Positions 9,812 through 18,642 are shown, numbered from the stretch's first letter. The stretch is 64,000 bases of DNA from an uncultured Mailhella sp. (GCF_963931295.1 NZ_OZ007001.1:2187001-2251000); one strand, 5' to 3'. Translations and numbers: made by a program. Notes: generated by a model not told the origin, from the letters alone.

Positions 9812-10147
9812 CTACGCGTTGTCGCCGTTGCCGAGGGAGTCGACCATGGTGTCGCGGTTGATCTGACTGCGGCGTTCGCTGGCCTTGCGCAGCTGCTGTC
9901 CGATGCGGTCGTTGCACAGGTCGATGGCGGCGTACATGTCGTCGTTCTTCTCGCTGGCGGCGAAGTTCAGGTTCTGACCGGTAAGCAGCAGGTCGGCCTT
10001 GGGACGATTGTTTTCCATGGAAAGCGTGACGAGCAGCTTTGCTTCCTCATCGCCAACCATGCGCTCTATCTTCTGAAAACGCTTGAGGGCGTAGCTCTTC
10101 AGGGGATCGGAAGGGGTAAGATTGCGGAAAACGACTTCGATCTGCAT
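9812..10147 (-). CDS. hpf: Ribosome hibernation promoting factor (short HPF/RaiA type)
   Basis: A 111-aa protein of the S30AE family. These bind the ribosomal decoding region in slow growth or stress and block or dimerise ribosomes. The beta-alpha-beta-beta-beta-alpha pattern is visible: IEVVFRNL at the start, YALKRFQKIERM in helix 1, KADLLLTGQ in a strand and DDMYAAIDLCNDRIGQQL in helix 2. It lacks the C-terminal domain of long HPF. The ATG at 10147 is preceded by AAGGA at a good distance; a TTG two codons upstream is less likely. The gene stands alone between plsY and pfkA. Confidence 0.85.
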   Translation of the reverse strand: MQIEVVFRNLTPSDPLKSYALKRFQKIERMVGDEEAKLLVTLSMENNRPKADLLLTGQNLNFAASEKNDDMYAAIDLCNDRIGQQLRKASERRSQINRDTMVDSLGNGDNA

Positions 10148-10311
10148 AAGCAATTCCTTCCCCGGCCGGGCCGGGAGCGGGGCAAACCCGCGTTCATGGG
10201 ATGCAAAGACCTCGAACCGTACGGTCTTCTGCTCTTAGAAACAAGCTAGCATAGAATGAAAAGAAGGTCCAGTAGTCGGCAGTTATGAAAGTCGGAACTT
10301 TGTTTTGGAGG

Positions 10312-10914
10312 TCAGCTCTTTTTTTTCGCAAGGAACTTGCTTTCCTCGCCGCGCATGAGACGGCCGATATTGGCGCGGTGCGCCCACACTATCATGATCA
10401 GAAGCACGACGGCCAGAGGTTCGAGGCGGAAGTAGCCGAACAGGGCGTAGAACACCACGAGGGAGGCGGCCATGACCATGGAGCCCAGGGAAACGTAGCG
10501 GGTGACGGCAATGACGGCCACGCAGCAGAGCACGGCGCACAGCAGGGGCCAGAAGGCCAGGGGAATGAGCGCGCCGATGGTGGTGGCCACGCCCTTGCCG
10601 CCCTTGAAGCCCAGGAAGGGCGACTTGATGTGCCCGGTGACGGCGGCAAGCGCCACGAGACTCTGCATGTAGGGATCCGGCAGCACGTTCACGGCGAGCA
10701 GCACGGGCAGCAGGCCCTTCATGATGTCGCAAAAGAGCGTCATGATGCCCCAGGGCAGGCCGCACAGGCGGGCCACGTTGGTGGAGCCTATGTTTCCGCT
10801 TCCGGCCTTGCGGGGATCGATGCCCTTGAAGGTTTTTGCGATGACCAGTCCGAAGGGGATGGAGCCGAGGAAGAAGGCCAGGGCGACGCAGAGAATGAGG
10901 GCAAGATAGGTCAT
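10312..10914 (-). CDS. plsY: Glycerol-3-phosphate acyltransferase PlsY
   Basis: A 200-aa inner-membrane enzyme that transfers the acyl chain from acyl-phosphate to glycerol 3-phosphate, the first acylation in phospholipid synthesis. Family motifs are GSIPFG near the N-terminus, GSGNIGSTNVAR (cytoplasmic loop 1, substrate binding) and FKGGKGVAT (loop 2). Five hydrophobic segments are visible. The C-terminus is a short lysine-rich tail. No strong ribosome binding site precedes the ATG at 10914, but the start matches the usual length. It lies downstream of the ArnT-like gene on the same strand, from which it is separated by a strong terminator, so it probably has its own promoter. Confidence 0.92.
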   Translation of the reverse strand: MTYLALILCVALAFFLGSIPFGLVIAKTFKGIDPRKAGSGNIGSTNVARLCGLPWGIMTLFCDIMKGLLPVLLAVNVLPDPYMQSLVALAAVTGHIKSPFLGFKGGKGVATTIGALIPLAFWPLLCAVLCCVAVIAVTRYVSLGSMVMAASLVVFYALFGYFRLEPLAVVLLIMIVWAHRANIGRLMRGEESKFLAKKKS

Positions 10915-10953
10915 GAGATCGTGTCCGGGTTGAGGTTCTGGAGCGGAGGGCGG

Positions 10954-10986
10954 AAAAAAGCCCGGCGCGACAGCTTCGCGCCGGGC
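10954..10986 (-). terminator. Intrinsic terminator after the ArnT-like gene
   Basis: An 11-bp GC-rich stem (10960-10970 with 10976-10986), a 5-base loop, then six T on the minus strand. It starts within 10 bp of the glycosyltransferase stop codon. Confidence 0.88.
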
Positions 10987-10992
10987 GTGAGA

Positions 10993-13272
10993 TTACGAAC
11001 GGGCGGCGCTGTCTGCGCTGCCTGCGGGCGTTTGCTCGGGCTCGGCGGGCGCGGTGGCAGAGGGTGCCTTGGGCGCTTCTTCGGCGGCGGGTTCGGCCGC
11101 AGGGGCCGCGGAGGCTGCGGGAGCGGCGGCAGGCTCTTCTGCGGAAGATTCCGCGCCGCTGGCGGCGGAGTTTTCCGCGGGCGGGGCTTCGTCGCTCGTC
11201 TGTGCGCCTGCGTTCACGGCCACCACCACGTAGGGCTTGTGAACCATCCAGGAGGAGAGCAGCACGGCGGCGTCGGCGGGCTTGTTCGTCCAGGCGTTCC
11301 AGTCGTCTGCGGGCATGGCCATGACGGTCATGGGATGCGCCTTGAGCCAGGCGTCGCGCTCGGCGGGCGTGGCGAGATCGGGCACGGCGAGGCGTCCCTG
11401 CTGCTGGGGCAGCAGCAGATTGAGATGCCAGGCGTACGCGCCGGGGTACACGTTGAACGCGGCCGGGGCGTAGCCTTCCTTTACCTTGGCGGCCATGGTT
11501 TCGGCCTGAGCTCGAGGGCTCAGAATCTTGTCCATGGAAGGAGCCACGAAGGCCTGATAGGGCAGGAGCATGATGATCATGCCGAGCGCGGTGACGAGCA
11601 GCGCGCCGCCCGGAAGCGCAAGGCGCGTGAAGAACAGCAGCGCCACGGCGAGCAGAATGAGCACGCCGCCCATGTACATGGTGCCGCGAAGGGCGTCCAG
11701 CCAGGGATCGGCCACGGCGGGCACGGCAGGCAGGTAGGAACCGATGTAGGGCCGCACGACGGGGAAGACTTCAAGCGCCACGAGGGCGAGGCCGGCCAGA
11801 GCGATCACCACGGAAACGAGGCTGAAGAAGCAGCGGCTGCGGCCGGGGGTGAGGCGCATGACGGAGCGGCCGGTGAGCACGGCAAGAGGCGCGAGCAGCG
11901 GCAGGGCGTACACGCTCATTTTGGCCTGCACGAGGGAGAGTATGGCCGCGCCGGTGACGAGCCAGATCCACAGCCAGCTTGAGCCGCCGCGTTCCCTGCG
12001 GGTTTTCCATGCCGCGGGAATGCCGCGCAGGGCGGCGAACCAGTTGACGAAAAGGATGACGAGAATCCACGGCAGCCACATGATAGGCAGCGCCGCCAGA
12101 TAGTACCACCACGGCTGGACGTGACGTCCGCCTTCCAGCACGCGGCCCGCGAGCTGGGTTCCCACCATGTCGCGCAGATAGTCCTGATGCCCGCCGAGGT
12201 AGAGCGCGCCCGCCCAGGCCATGAGCATGAGCAGCATGAGCACGAAGCCGGGCAGGCCGTCGCGGCCGTTGAGGCGTCCGGGCGTGCCGCGCCAGAACAG
12301 GAAGATCACGCTGGTGACCACGGCAAAGGCGATGCCGAGAGGACTCTTGATGAGCGTGGCCGCGCCCACGAGCAGAAATCCCGCGGCGAGCCAGAAGGGA
12401 GCAAAGGATTTGATCCAGCCGCGATACAGGCAGGTCATGCCCAGCGTGACCACGGCGGCGAAAAGCAGATCCATGCGCGGATAGCAGGCCGCGCCGCTGA
12501 TGTACGCGCAGCCGAGCGCCACAAGACCGGCGGCAAAGGCTTCCCGGCGGTCGTGTCCGGTTCCGCGGGCGAGCAGCCAGATGGAGCCGATGAAGAGAAG
12601 ATGGGACAGCGCCACGGCCAGGAACAGCACCATGGGCGCGCCCACGCCGGGAAGCTTTGTCAGGGCGTCCATGAACCAGAAGTAGAGCGGCGGCTTGTCC
12701 GGGTAGGGCAGGCCGTTCATGGTGAGCATGAGCCAGTCGCCGCCCTTGAGATTCATGAAGGCGTCGGCCAGACGCACTTCGTCGGAGAACCACAGGTCGC
12801 GAACCTGCCACACTTCCAGAAAGGTCATGGCCGCGGCGAGAATCAGCAGCACGGGCAGCCCGGCATAGGAGAGCGCCTCAAACACCTTGGCCGCCGCGCC
12901 GGAAGCCGGAGGCTCGGGCGCGGGCGCGTCCGGCATGCGGATGTGATCTTTTTTCGCTTCTTCGGCGGGAGCGTCGAGAAGAATCGGCGCGTCGTCCGGA
13001 TCCGCGTCCTTGTTGTCCGCGTCGCGCTCATCGCTTTTTTCTTCGGGGTCCGATGTTTCTTCGGATTCCGGACCGCTGTCGGCGTTCTGCGCGGAAGGTC
13101 CTTCCGTGCCGTTCTGCTCGGGAGCGGCGCTTGGCGCTTCGCTTTCTTCGGAAGGCTCCGGCTTTTTCGCTTCGTCTTCCGGGCCCGGCGTCGGCTGATG
13201 CTGTTCGGCGATGCCGGGTTCGGCGGCCATGTTTTCCTTGTTTTTGTCCGTGCGTTCTATGTTCTCGTCCAT
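10993..13272 (-). CDS. ArnT-like family 39 glycosyltransferase with acidic N-terminal extension
   Basis: A 759-aa integral membrane protein of the PMT/ArnT superfamily. These enzymes use a polyprenyl-phosphate sugar to modify lipid A or proteins on the periplasmic side. The catalytic first loop is recognisable: SDEVRLADAFM, then GGDWLML and YPDKPPLYFWF. About ten hydrophobic helices follow. Two odd parts flank the core: an N-terminal region of about 140 residues that is very rich in Glu, Asp, Ser and Pro, and an Ala/Glu/Pro-rich tail of about 75 residues. Both look disordered. The ATG at 13272 has GGGAG 6 bases upstream; the frame extends 39 codons further with no support. The sugar and acceptor are unknown. 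The next gene upstream codes for a large lipoprotein. Confidence 0.8.
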   Translation of the reverse strand: MDENIERTDKNKENMAAEPGIAEQHQPTPGPEDEAKKPEPSEESEAPSAAPEQNGTEGPSAQNADSGPESEETSDPEEKSDERDADNKDADPDDAPILLDAPAEEAKKDHIRMPDAPAPEPPASGAAAKVFEALSYAGLPVLLILAAAMTFLEVWQVRDLWFSDEVRLADAFMNLKGGDWLMLTMNGLPYPDKPPLYFWFMDALTKLPGVGAPMVLFLAVALSHLLFIGSIWLLARGTGHDRREAFAAGLVALGCAYISGAACYPRMDLLFAAVVTLGMTCLYRGWIKSFAPFWLAAGFLLVGAATLIKSPLGIAFAVVTSVIFLFWRGTPGRLNGRDGLPGFVLMLLMLMAWAGALYLGGHQDYLRDMVGTQLAGRVLEGGRHVQPWWYYLAALPIMWLPWILVILFVNWFAALRGIPAAWKTRRERGGSSWLWIWLVTGAAILSLVQAKMSVYALPLLAPLAVLTGRSVMRLTPGRSRCFFSLVSVVIALAGLALVALEVFPVVRPYIGSYLPAVPAVADPWLDALRGTMYMGGVLILLAVALLFFTRLALPGGALLVTALGMIIMLLPYQAFVAPSMDKILSPRAQAETMAAKVKEGYAPAAFNVYPGAYAWHLNLLLPQQQGRLAVPDLATPAERDAWLKAHPMTVMAMPADDWNAWTNKPADAAVLLSSWMVHKPYVVVAVNAGAQTSDEAPPAENSAASGAESSAEEPAAAPAASAAPAAEPAAEEAPKAPSATAPAEPEQTPAGSADSAARS

Positions 13273-13411
13273 GGAAGGCTCCCGCTGGGGGTTCAAGAAG
13301 AGATGACCGGCAAGACCGGCAGTGTGGCGAGTATCCCAAAATATCCGTGACGGCGCAAGCCCTGCGCCGTGTTTCGGGGGATTTTTCATGCGCGCTCGGA
13401 GTCCGTCTGTG

Positions 13412-15370
13412 TCAGCGCAGCAGCACGGCGCGCCAGGAGCGGGGAGGCAGCGTCATGCGCTTTTCGGGCACGGCGCTGCCGGAGAGAAGATCGCGGCGCT
13501 CCGAGGCCTGCGTCCAGCGGGAAAAGCGCGGGGAAAACGTGGCGCTTTGACGGGAAACGTTGCCGAAAAACGCCAGCGCTCCGCCGCCCGGCAGCGCGGA
13601 CACGAGAGTGAGCACGCCCGGCTCTTCGCAGTCGGGCGCGTCGAGAAATTCGCCCGATGCGATGCCGCACGAGGCTCTTGCCGAGAGCATGGCGCGGAGG
13701 AGATCGTCCATGGCGCATCCGGGCGCGCGGCGGTAGAGCGGATAGCCCGAAGGCAGGCCCCGGCGGCTGGACGGCGAGCCGTTCGGCTGCCAGAGCGGCG
13801 GCGTGCCGGGCCAGTCGTCGCCTTCGGGCAGACTGCCGTCGAGATCCGTGCCGGAAAGCATGAAGAGGCCGGGCAGAAAGGCGCGCGCGGCAAGAAGAAG
13901 CGCGTGGGCGTCGCGCACGGCGGGGGCTTCCTCGGCGTTCGGCCTGGCTCCGGGCGCAAGTCCGCAGGCCGCGGCCGCCAGGGTCGGCGCGTTGATTCGG
14001 AAAGAGGCGTCCGGGGAGGGCGTGAGCAGTGAGGCCCAGCCCTCGGGCATGAGGGCGGCAAGGCGGGCGTTGCCCGGCCTCGGCAGCCCTTCCGGCGCCA
14101 TGCGCCAGAGTCTGCGCTGATCCACGCCCGCGGCTCTGGCCCTGCACAGGCTTTCGCGCGCGTATCGCGCCTCGCCCGTCAGCAGCGACTGTTCCAGCGC
14201 GGGAAAAAGCACGCTGTCGAAAAAGAAGTCCGCGCCGCTTTCGGCAAGCGGAACAAGAAGAGGAGTCGGAAGCGCATCCCGCACCAGCACCGAAGCTCCG
14301 TAGCGGTGAGCGTTGCGCGTAAGATCGCGCAGCGCCGAAAGTCCGGGCTCAAGGCCCGCCCCTGCCGAACCGTGCCCGGTGACGTCGTTCGGCCCGTCCA
14401 GCCCCAGCCACGCGTCCACGCTCACCCCGATCAGCGCTTCGTGACGCAGGCCTATCTGATCGATGAGCCCGGCTTCCATGACGCGCCGGGCCGCGCCGGA
14501 CGGATCGTCCCAGTGCAGCACCGGCCTGTCGAAGCGGCCGTGCCAGCGGTAGGCCCAGCGCCGTTTGACTCCGTCCACGCCGTCCACCGGCCCCGTGACC
14601 GCCCAGCCGCGCGGCGGCTCGGAAACGGCGTCCTGCTCCAGCGCGGAAGGCAGCTCCCCCTGCGCGGCGAGCGCGGCGGCTGCGCTCGCGGAAAGCGGAG
14701 CTGTTTCCTCCTTTTCTAAAGAAGGAAGAAGAGGCCAGAGCCGCGGAGAAATTTCGGTCATGGCGTACAGCCCGGGATAGTCCCGCACCCCGCGCAACGA
14801 CAGAAAGAAATCCGGCCCCGCGCCGGTGTCGGCAGGCAGAAGCGTGCCGCCGGAAAGAAGTCCCTTGCCGGCGAGCGCCGCCTTCCAGCGGGAAAAGCTT
14901 TCTTCCGTGCCCGCCAGGCGTCCCAGTGAAAGACCGACGCCGTCCGTGCCGAGCCCGGCGGCAGGAGAGCGCCCGGCCCATTCGTCGCCGGTGTCGGCAA
15001 GATCGGCCAGCAGAACGCCCTGCACGCCGAGTCCGGCAAGGCGCGCTTCCGCATGTTCCCCGACAAGCGCTTCCGTGAGTGAATCGCTGCCCGACCAGGC
15101 CGTGAGCGCGGGCGAGGCGAAAAACCATGTTCGCGCATCTTCAGGCAGAAGAGACGCCCGCGAGCCGCGCCGCCAGTTCAGCGACGAGCCGCTCACCACG
15201 GACGTGACGGAAACGGCCCGACGCAGACAGGCCTGCTCCTCCAGCCACTGAATGTACGCGGGCCCGGGCCTTCCGGGAAGCTCGGGAGCCTCCCTCCCGG
15301 AAGGGGCACAGCCGGAAAAAAGCGCAGCCGCCAGCGCGACCGCAAGCGCAAAAACGGAGAACGTTTTCAT
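13412..15370 (-). CDS. Predicted lipoprotein with weak alpha-amylase-like features
   Basis: A 652-aa protein. The N-terminus is a lipoprotein signal (hydrophobic segment, lipobox LFSGC, Cys21), so the mature protein should be lipid-anchored. I do not recognise the family securely. Some segments recall a degenerate GH13 (alpha-amylase/trehalose synthase) barrel: RRWAYRWHGRFDRPVLHWDD, GASVLVRD, LPGLFMLSGTDLDG (where amylases have a conserved Asp-Glu-Ile-Gly loop) and a C-terminal stretch GGGALAFFGNVS...LPPRSWRAVLL, like an amylase beta-sandwich. The usual catalytic Asp/Glu motifs are not evident, so it may be non-catalytic. The ATG at 15370 has no clear ribosome binding site. The downstream neighbour is the ArnT-like glycosyltransferase. 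Confidence 0.6.
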   Translation of the reverse strand: MKTFSVFALAVALAAALFSGCAPSGREAPELPGRPGPAYIQWLEEQACLRRAVSVTSVVSGSSLNWRRGSRASLLPEDARTWFFASPALTAWSGSDSLTEALVGEHAEARLAGLGVQGVLLADLADTGDEWAGRSPAAGLGTDGVGLSLGRLAGTEESFSRWKAALAGKGLLSGGTLLPADTGAGPDFFLSLRGVRDYPGLYAMTEISPRLWPLLPSLEKEETAPLSASAAAALAAQGELPSALEQDAVSEPPRGWAVTGPVDGVDGVKRRWAYRWHGRFDRPVLHWDDPSGAARRVMEAGLIDQIGLRHEALIGVSVDAWLGLDGPNDVTGHGSAGAGLEPGLSALRDLTRNAHRYGASVLVRDALPTPLLVPLAESGADFFFDSVLFPALEQSLLTGEARYARESLCRARAAGVDQRRLWRMAPEGLPRPGNARLAALMPEGWASLLTPSPDASFRINAPTLAAAACGLAPGARPNAEEAPAVRDAHALLLAARAFLPGLFMLSGTDLDGSLPEGDDWPGTPPLWQPNGSPSSRRGLPSGYPLYRRAPGCAMDDLLRAMLSARASCGIASGEFLDAPDCEEPGVLTLVSALPGGGALAFFGNVSRQSATFSPRFSRWTQASERRDLLSGSAVPEKRMTLPPRSWRAVLLR

Positions 15371-15419
15371 GACAAAGGAAGATGATCCGAATTTTATCAG
15401 GAATTATTCTTAATAATGC

Positions 15420-15448
15420 TTGCCTTTCTTCCGATGAAAGGATACAAG
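15420..15448 (+). promoter_or_regulatory. Putative sigma-70 promoter of the winged-helix gene
   Basis: TTGCCT at 15420-15425 and TACAAG at 15443-15448 with a 17-base spacer, in an AT-rich patch between divergent genes. Four of six bases match in each box. Confidence 0.35.
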
Positions 15449-15558
15449 CAGCCCGTGAAGCGCCGGTGTATTTCAAGCGCCCGGCAAAGCGCCGTGCTGC
15501 GGAGCCGGAGCATACGGCGCCCGAACATGCAAACGACGTCCTAAGAAAGGAGTTTACC

Positions 15559-15735
15559 ATGGAAGAACAGGTTCTCAAAGCCATGAAGGAAGCGGGAAAG
15601 CCCGTCCGTCCCGGCGACATCGCCAAGGTGCTCGGCGTGGATTCCAAGGAAGTGTCCAAGGCCTGCGCCGAACTGAAGAAGGCGGGCAAGATCTATTCTC
15701 CCAAGCGTTGTTACTACGAACCCGTGGCGGAATAA
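15559..15735 (+). CDS. Small winged-helix (MarR-like) protein
   Basis: A 58-aa protein that consists of little more than one winged helix: EEQVLKAMKEAG (helix 1), RPGDIAKVLG (helix 2), DSKEVSKACAELKKAG (recognition helix) and KIYSPKRCYYEP (wing). It is probably a DNA-binding regulator or a small chromatin-like factor; it has no ligand or dimerisation domain. AAAGGAG lies 6 bases upstream of the ATG. A strong terminator follows, so it is monocistronic. The target is unknown. The family is short by nature, so this is not a truncation. Confidence 0.8.
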   Translation: MEEQVLKAMKEAGKPVRPGDIAKVLGVDSKEVSKACAELKKAGKIYSPKRCYYEPVAE

Positions 15736-15752
15736 CGCCGCGTGTGACGCAC

Positions 15753-15776
15753 AAAACCGGCTTCGGCCGGTTTTTT
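15753..15776 (+). terminator. Intrinsic terminator after the winged-helix gene
   Basis: AAAACCGGC and GCCGGTTTT pair around a TTCG tetraloop (15753-15774) and are followed by more T. A classic rho-independent terminator. Confidence 0.9.
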
Positions 15777-16114
15777 GTATTCAGCGGCCATTTCCTGTTT
15801 CGCCGATGCGGGCGGCGGCGCGCGAAGCGCAGAGGAGCGATTGTCTTTTCTCTGTAACGCCTGGGCAAAAGGGCGGGCGCGTCTTTTGCTTTTTGCGTCG
15901 TTTCCTTTCTTTTTCCGATGTTTTTTTCCGCGTTGCTTCATTGCGGCAACGTCATTCTTGTAAGAAATATGCGCTTTTTTTCTCGACACCGGTCAACGCG
16001 TCAATTCCTTGTTCTTTCAGTTGACTTAACAGGCAAAATCCCTTTAGAAAAATTCTTTGGCGCTGTTAACCGTCGTTGTTGACGGCCGTCTCCGAGCTGA
16101 AAAGGAGTATTGTC
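15777..16114. other. Intergenic region upstream of the TRAP binding-protein gene
   Basis: No gene is supported here. The last 150 bases are AT-rich and hold a promoter candidate at 16021-16050 and a small inverted repeat (CCGTC at 16070-16074 with GACGG at 16081-16085) just before the ribosome binding site AAAGGAG at 16101-16107. Confidence 0.6.
16021..16050 (+). promoter_or_regulatory. Putative sigma-70 promoter of the TRAP binding-protein gene
   Basis: TTGACT at 16021-16026 and TAGAAA at 16045-16050 with an 18-base spacer. The start site would lie about 60 bases upstream of the coding start. Confidence 0.4.
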
Positions 16115-17203
16115 ATGTTGAAAAAATGGAGTATCGGCGCGGCTGCGCTCGCTCTTGGCTGTCTGCTTTCTCTTTCCGGCCCTGCGCTGGCCGCCGACGC
16201 CGGAGCCGGGCAACCGATGCGTCTGTCCTTCCTCGGCGGGTATCTGGAAAGCCATCCCACCGTCAAGGAAGTGTTCGAGCCCTTCATGAACGCTGCGGAA
16301 AAAAAGTTCGCCGGCAAGATTGATTTTTCCTACTTCACCACCAACTCGCTGTATTCCGAGAGCGAGGCCTATTCCGCCATTTCCGACGGTCGTGCGGATT
16401 TCGGGCAGGTTCGTCCCGCGCTCTTTCCCCGGGAAATGAAGCTGCTCGGCGTGGTGGCCCTGCCCGGCATGTGCCCCAACTCTCTGGTGGGCAGCCTTGT
16501 GGCGGAAGACCTCATCCGCAAGTTCCCCGAAGTGCGCGCCGAACTTCCCCGCAATACGGTGCATTTCACGGCGTGGGCGTCCGATTCGTATCAGATTCAT
16601 TCCGTCATGCCCATCCGCACCCGCGAGGATCTGAAGGGCAAAAAGATTGCCGTATGGGACAATCCCACGCTGAAAATCGTGGAGGCGCTCGGTGCGCACG
16701 GCGTGCGCATGAGCTCCACCGACACCTTCCTTGCGCTCTCCCGCGGCATGGTGGACGGCGTGCTCTGTCCCACGGCTCCGCTGCGTTCCTACAAGCTCAC
16801 GAACGACGCGAAGTATCATCTCATTCTCGGACTCGGCGTGAACACCTTTGTTGAGGAGATCAACAAGAAGAGCTGGGACGCCATGCCCGCCGACATGCGC
16901 AAGTGGATGGCCGATCAGGGCGGCATGAAGATGGCCGAAGCCATCGGTCGTTCGCTGGAAAAGGGAGCCATGGCCGACGTGGACTGGATGAAGTCGCAGG
17001 GACACGTGTTCACCGTGCTGAACGACGAGGAACGCAGTGAATTCCTCGCGCCGCTGGATGCGCTGATCAAAAGCTGGAAGGAAAAGGTCTGCACGGAAGT
17101 GAATCCGCAGCTGGTGGACAAGGTGTACAAGTACGCCCGTGAACGCAGCAGGTATTACGCGCAGCAGGTGCATGCCGGAAAGTACGGCAACTACGGACTC
17201 TGA
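16115..17203 (+). CDS. TRAP transporter solute-binding protein (DctP family), orphan
   Basis: A 362-aa periplasmic protein with a Sec signal peptide (MLKKWS, hydrophobic core, cleavage near ALAADA). The mature part matches DctP-type binding proteins: an N-terminal MRLSFLGGYLES strand, SDGRADFGQVRPALFP in the first lobe, GKKIAVWDNPTLKIVEALGA and RGMVDGVLCPT in the second lobe. Such proteins capture an organic acid or sulfonate and deliver it to a DctQM membrane pair. No DctQ or DctM gene is next to it: a winged-helix gene is upstream and a terminator directly follows. The ligand cannot be told from sequence. AAAGGAG lies upstream of the ATG at 16115. Confidence 0.85.
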   Translation: MLKKWSIGAAALALGCLLSLSGPALAADAGAGQPMRLSFLGGYLESHPTVKEVFEPFMNAAEKKFAGKIDFSYFTTNSLYSESEAYSAISDGRADFGQVRPALFPREMKLLGVVALPGMCPNSLVGSLVAEDLIRKFPEVRAELPRNTVHFTAWASDSYQIHSVMPIRTREDLKGKKIAVWDNPTLKIVEALGAHGVRMSSTDTFLALSRGMVDGVLCPTAPLRSYKLTNDAKYHLILGLGVNTFVEEINKKSWDAMPADMRKWMADQGGMKMAEAIGRSLEKGAMADVDWMKSQGHVFTVLNDEERSEFLAPLDALIKSWKEKVCTEVNPQLVDKVYKYARERSRYYAQQVHAGKYGNYGL

Positions 17204-17236
17204 TGTTTTCGCCGGTTTACCGGCGTGTTGAACAGG

Positions 17237-17268
17237 AAAAGACGGTGTTTCGGCATCGTCTTTTTTTT
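17237..17268 (+). terminator. Intrinsic terminator after the TRAP binding-protein gene
   Basis: AAAAGACGGTG pairs with CATCGTCTTTT (one G-T pair) and is followed by a run of T to 17268. Confidence 0.85.
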
Positions 17269-17796
17269 GTCCTCTGCTTCCGGGAGGGCGCTGATGAAGA
17301 GGGGGCGTCTGCGCGCAGAACTGCCGCGCTTCGGCACTGCCGCCGGAGGAGCGCAGGGCGGTCGGCAATGCCGCAAATCTGATGGGGGGGGGCGGAAAAG
17401 AAGGGGAGGCGAGTCCCGATGCACGTTTTTCTCCCGCGGAGGAAGAGGGGGCGCGTTCTGCTTCTTCGGGCAGGGGGAGTTGCCGGGGGGCGGAGTGCTG
17501 AGCTCAGGTTCGGTAGGGCGGTGTTCTTTTCGCGGGCAAAGCGTGATGTTTTGTCGGAAATCGGCGACGTGCCGGACAGAGGCCCGGGATCGCGGGCGGT
17601 CCGGCGTCCGTTGCCGATTTAGGACGCACGCACCTGTTTTGCCTTTGGAAAATCGCTCGGCCTTTTGCTCGCAAGGGCGGCGAACAGGCAACACTCGTGC
17701 CGGACAATCCTGTGGCAGGCATGAAGGACAGAAAAAAGAAAAAAAGAAAAAGATGAATAAAATTGCATGGCTGACCGCATGGCAAAATTTTCACCA
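17269..17796. other. Intergenic region without a recognisable gene
   Basis: A GC-rich stretch with several open frames on both strands, none with a family match or a convincing ribosome binding site. It turns AT- and A-rich after 17725, leading into the promoter candidate for the sulfotransferase region. Confidence 0.5.
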
Positions 17797-17826
17797 TTGA
17801 CTTAATAATAATATTTAATTTATTAG
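17797..17826 (+). promoter_or_regulatory. AT-rich promoter upstream of the sulfotransferase region
   Basis: TTGACT at 17797-17802 and TATTAG at 17821-17826 with an 18-base spacer. The spacer is almost pure A/T and forms part of an imperfect palindrome (17801-17826), a possible regulator site. It is the only strong promoter-like patch before assT, about 800 bp upstream of it. Confidence 0.45.
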
Positions 17827-18631
17827 CACTCTAATGAATGAAAGAGGTTCGGACTCTTTCGCGCATGATGGTTCGGCTGTGGAAAGACAGGTGAGAAGAA
17901 TGAAGAGTTTCAGCAGGTTGAAGAAGGTTGCCTTGTCGGCTGCCCCTCTTGCCGCGAAACATTCGTCTGCACTTTTTGATGCGGCGGAGTCTCTTGAAGG
18001 GGATGCGCATTTTTCGTTTTGGGCCGGAGCCGTCGCCGGTCGCTCCACAGCGGCCTTCGGCAGAACGTCCGCCCCGAGGGGCGCAGACGGCGAGTCTTTC
18101 GACAAACGCCTGCCTGCCGCCGCGCCCGCCGCGCTCATCGCTCCGACCTCTGCCTGTTTCCGGGCCGCTGCCGCGTCTTCGCTGTCTGTTGCCGGCCTTT
18201 TCGACGAAAAGGCCGACGCCGCAGGCCCGGCAAAAGACGCCGCGGCCTTTGCGCCCGTCAGACGCCCGGGATGTTGCTCGCAGCCTGCGCTCCGGCGTCC
18301 GCTGCGGACCGCCGCAGCCTTGAGGCACGCGAGATGCGCGTATCTTCGCGGCTTTGACCCCGCGTGGTCCGATGTGGTATCTGTAACGAGCATGGACATG
18401 GAGCCGGGGCCGCGCTCCGCCGGGGCGTTTTCGCCTCTGCCGACGCGCTCCGTCGTTTTCCGCCGCGCCCTTGAGTCTCTTTTCGGCAGGCTCCATGTTT
18501 TGTCCGTTCCCGGCGCCTGTTTTCCGGACGTCGGCCTCCGATCGCCTGTCAGGCGCACGGGTCTCGAAGTCCGGCAACGTTTTCGACTGTTCCCGGAGCT
18601 CTGCATCCGGAAACCTACCCTCAACTCTTAA
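17827..18631 (+). other. Unassigned leader or ORF between the promoter and the sulfotransferase gene
   Basis: The + strand is open from an ATG at 17834 to a TAA that overlaps the ribosome binding site of the sulfotransferase gene. A second ATG at 17900 (after GAGAAG) would give 243 aa starting MKSFSRLKKVALSAAPLAA. The predicted protein is Ala/Arg/Ser-rich and matches nothing I know. An equally long open frame lies on the opposite strand, so openness alone is weak evidence. The ATG at 17834 falls on the predicted transcription start, making it an unlikely start. Either this is an unknown protein in an operon with the sulfotransferase, or it is a very long untranslated leader. Confidence 0.3.
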
Positions 18632-18642
18632 GGAGTGTTATC

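Noticed and set aside
10285..11982. 565-codon + strand open frame
   Set aside because: It lies antisense to plsY and the ArnT-like gene; its His/Gly-rich product is a shadow of GC-rich codons.
17225..17800. 191-codon + strand open frame after the TRAP gene
   Set aside because: It starts inside the terminator region, has no ribosome binding site and ends in Lys-rich noise.
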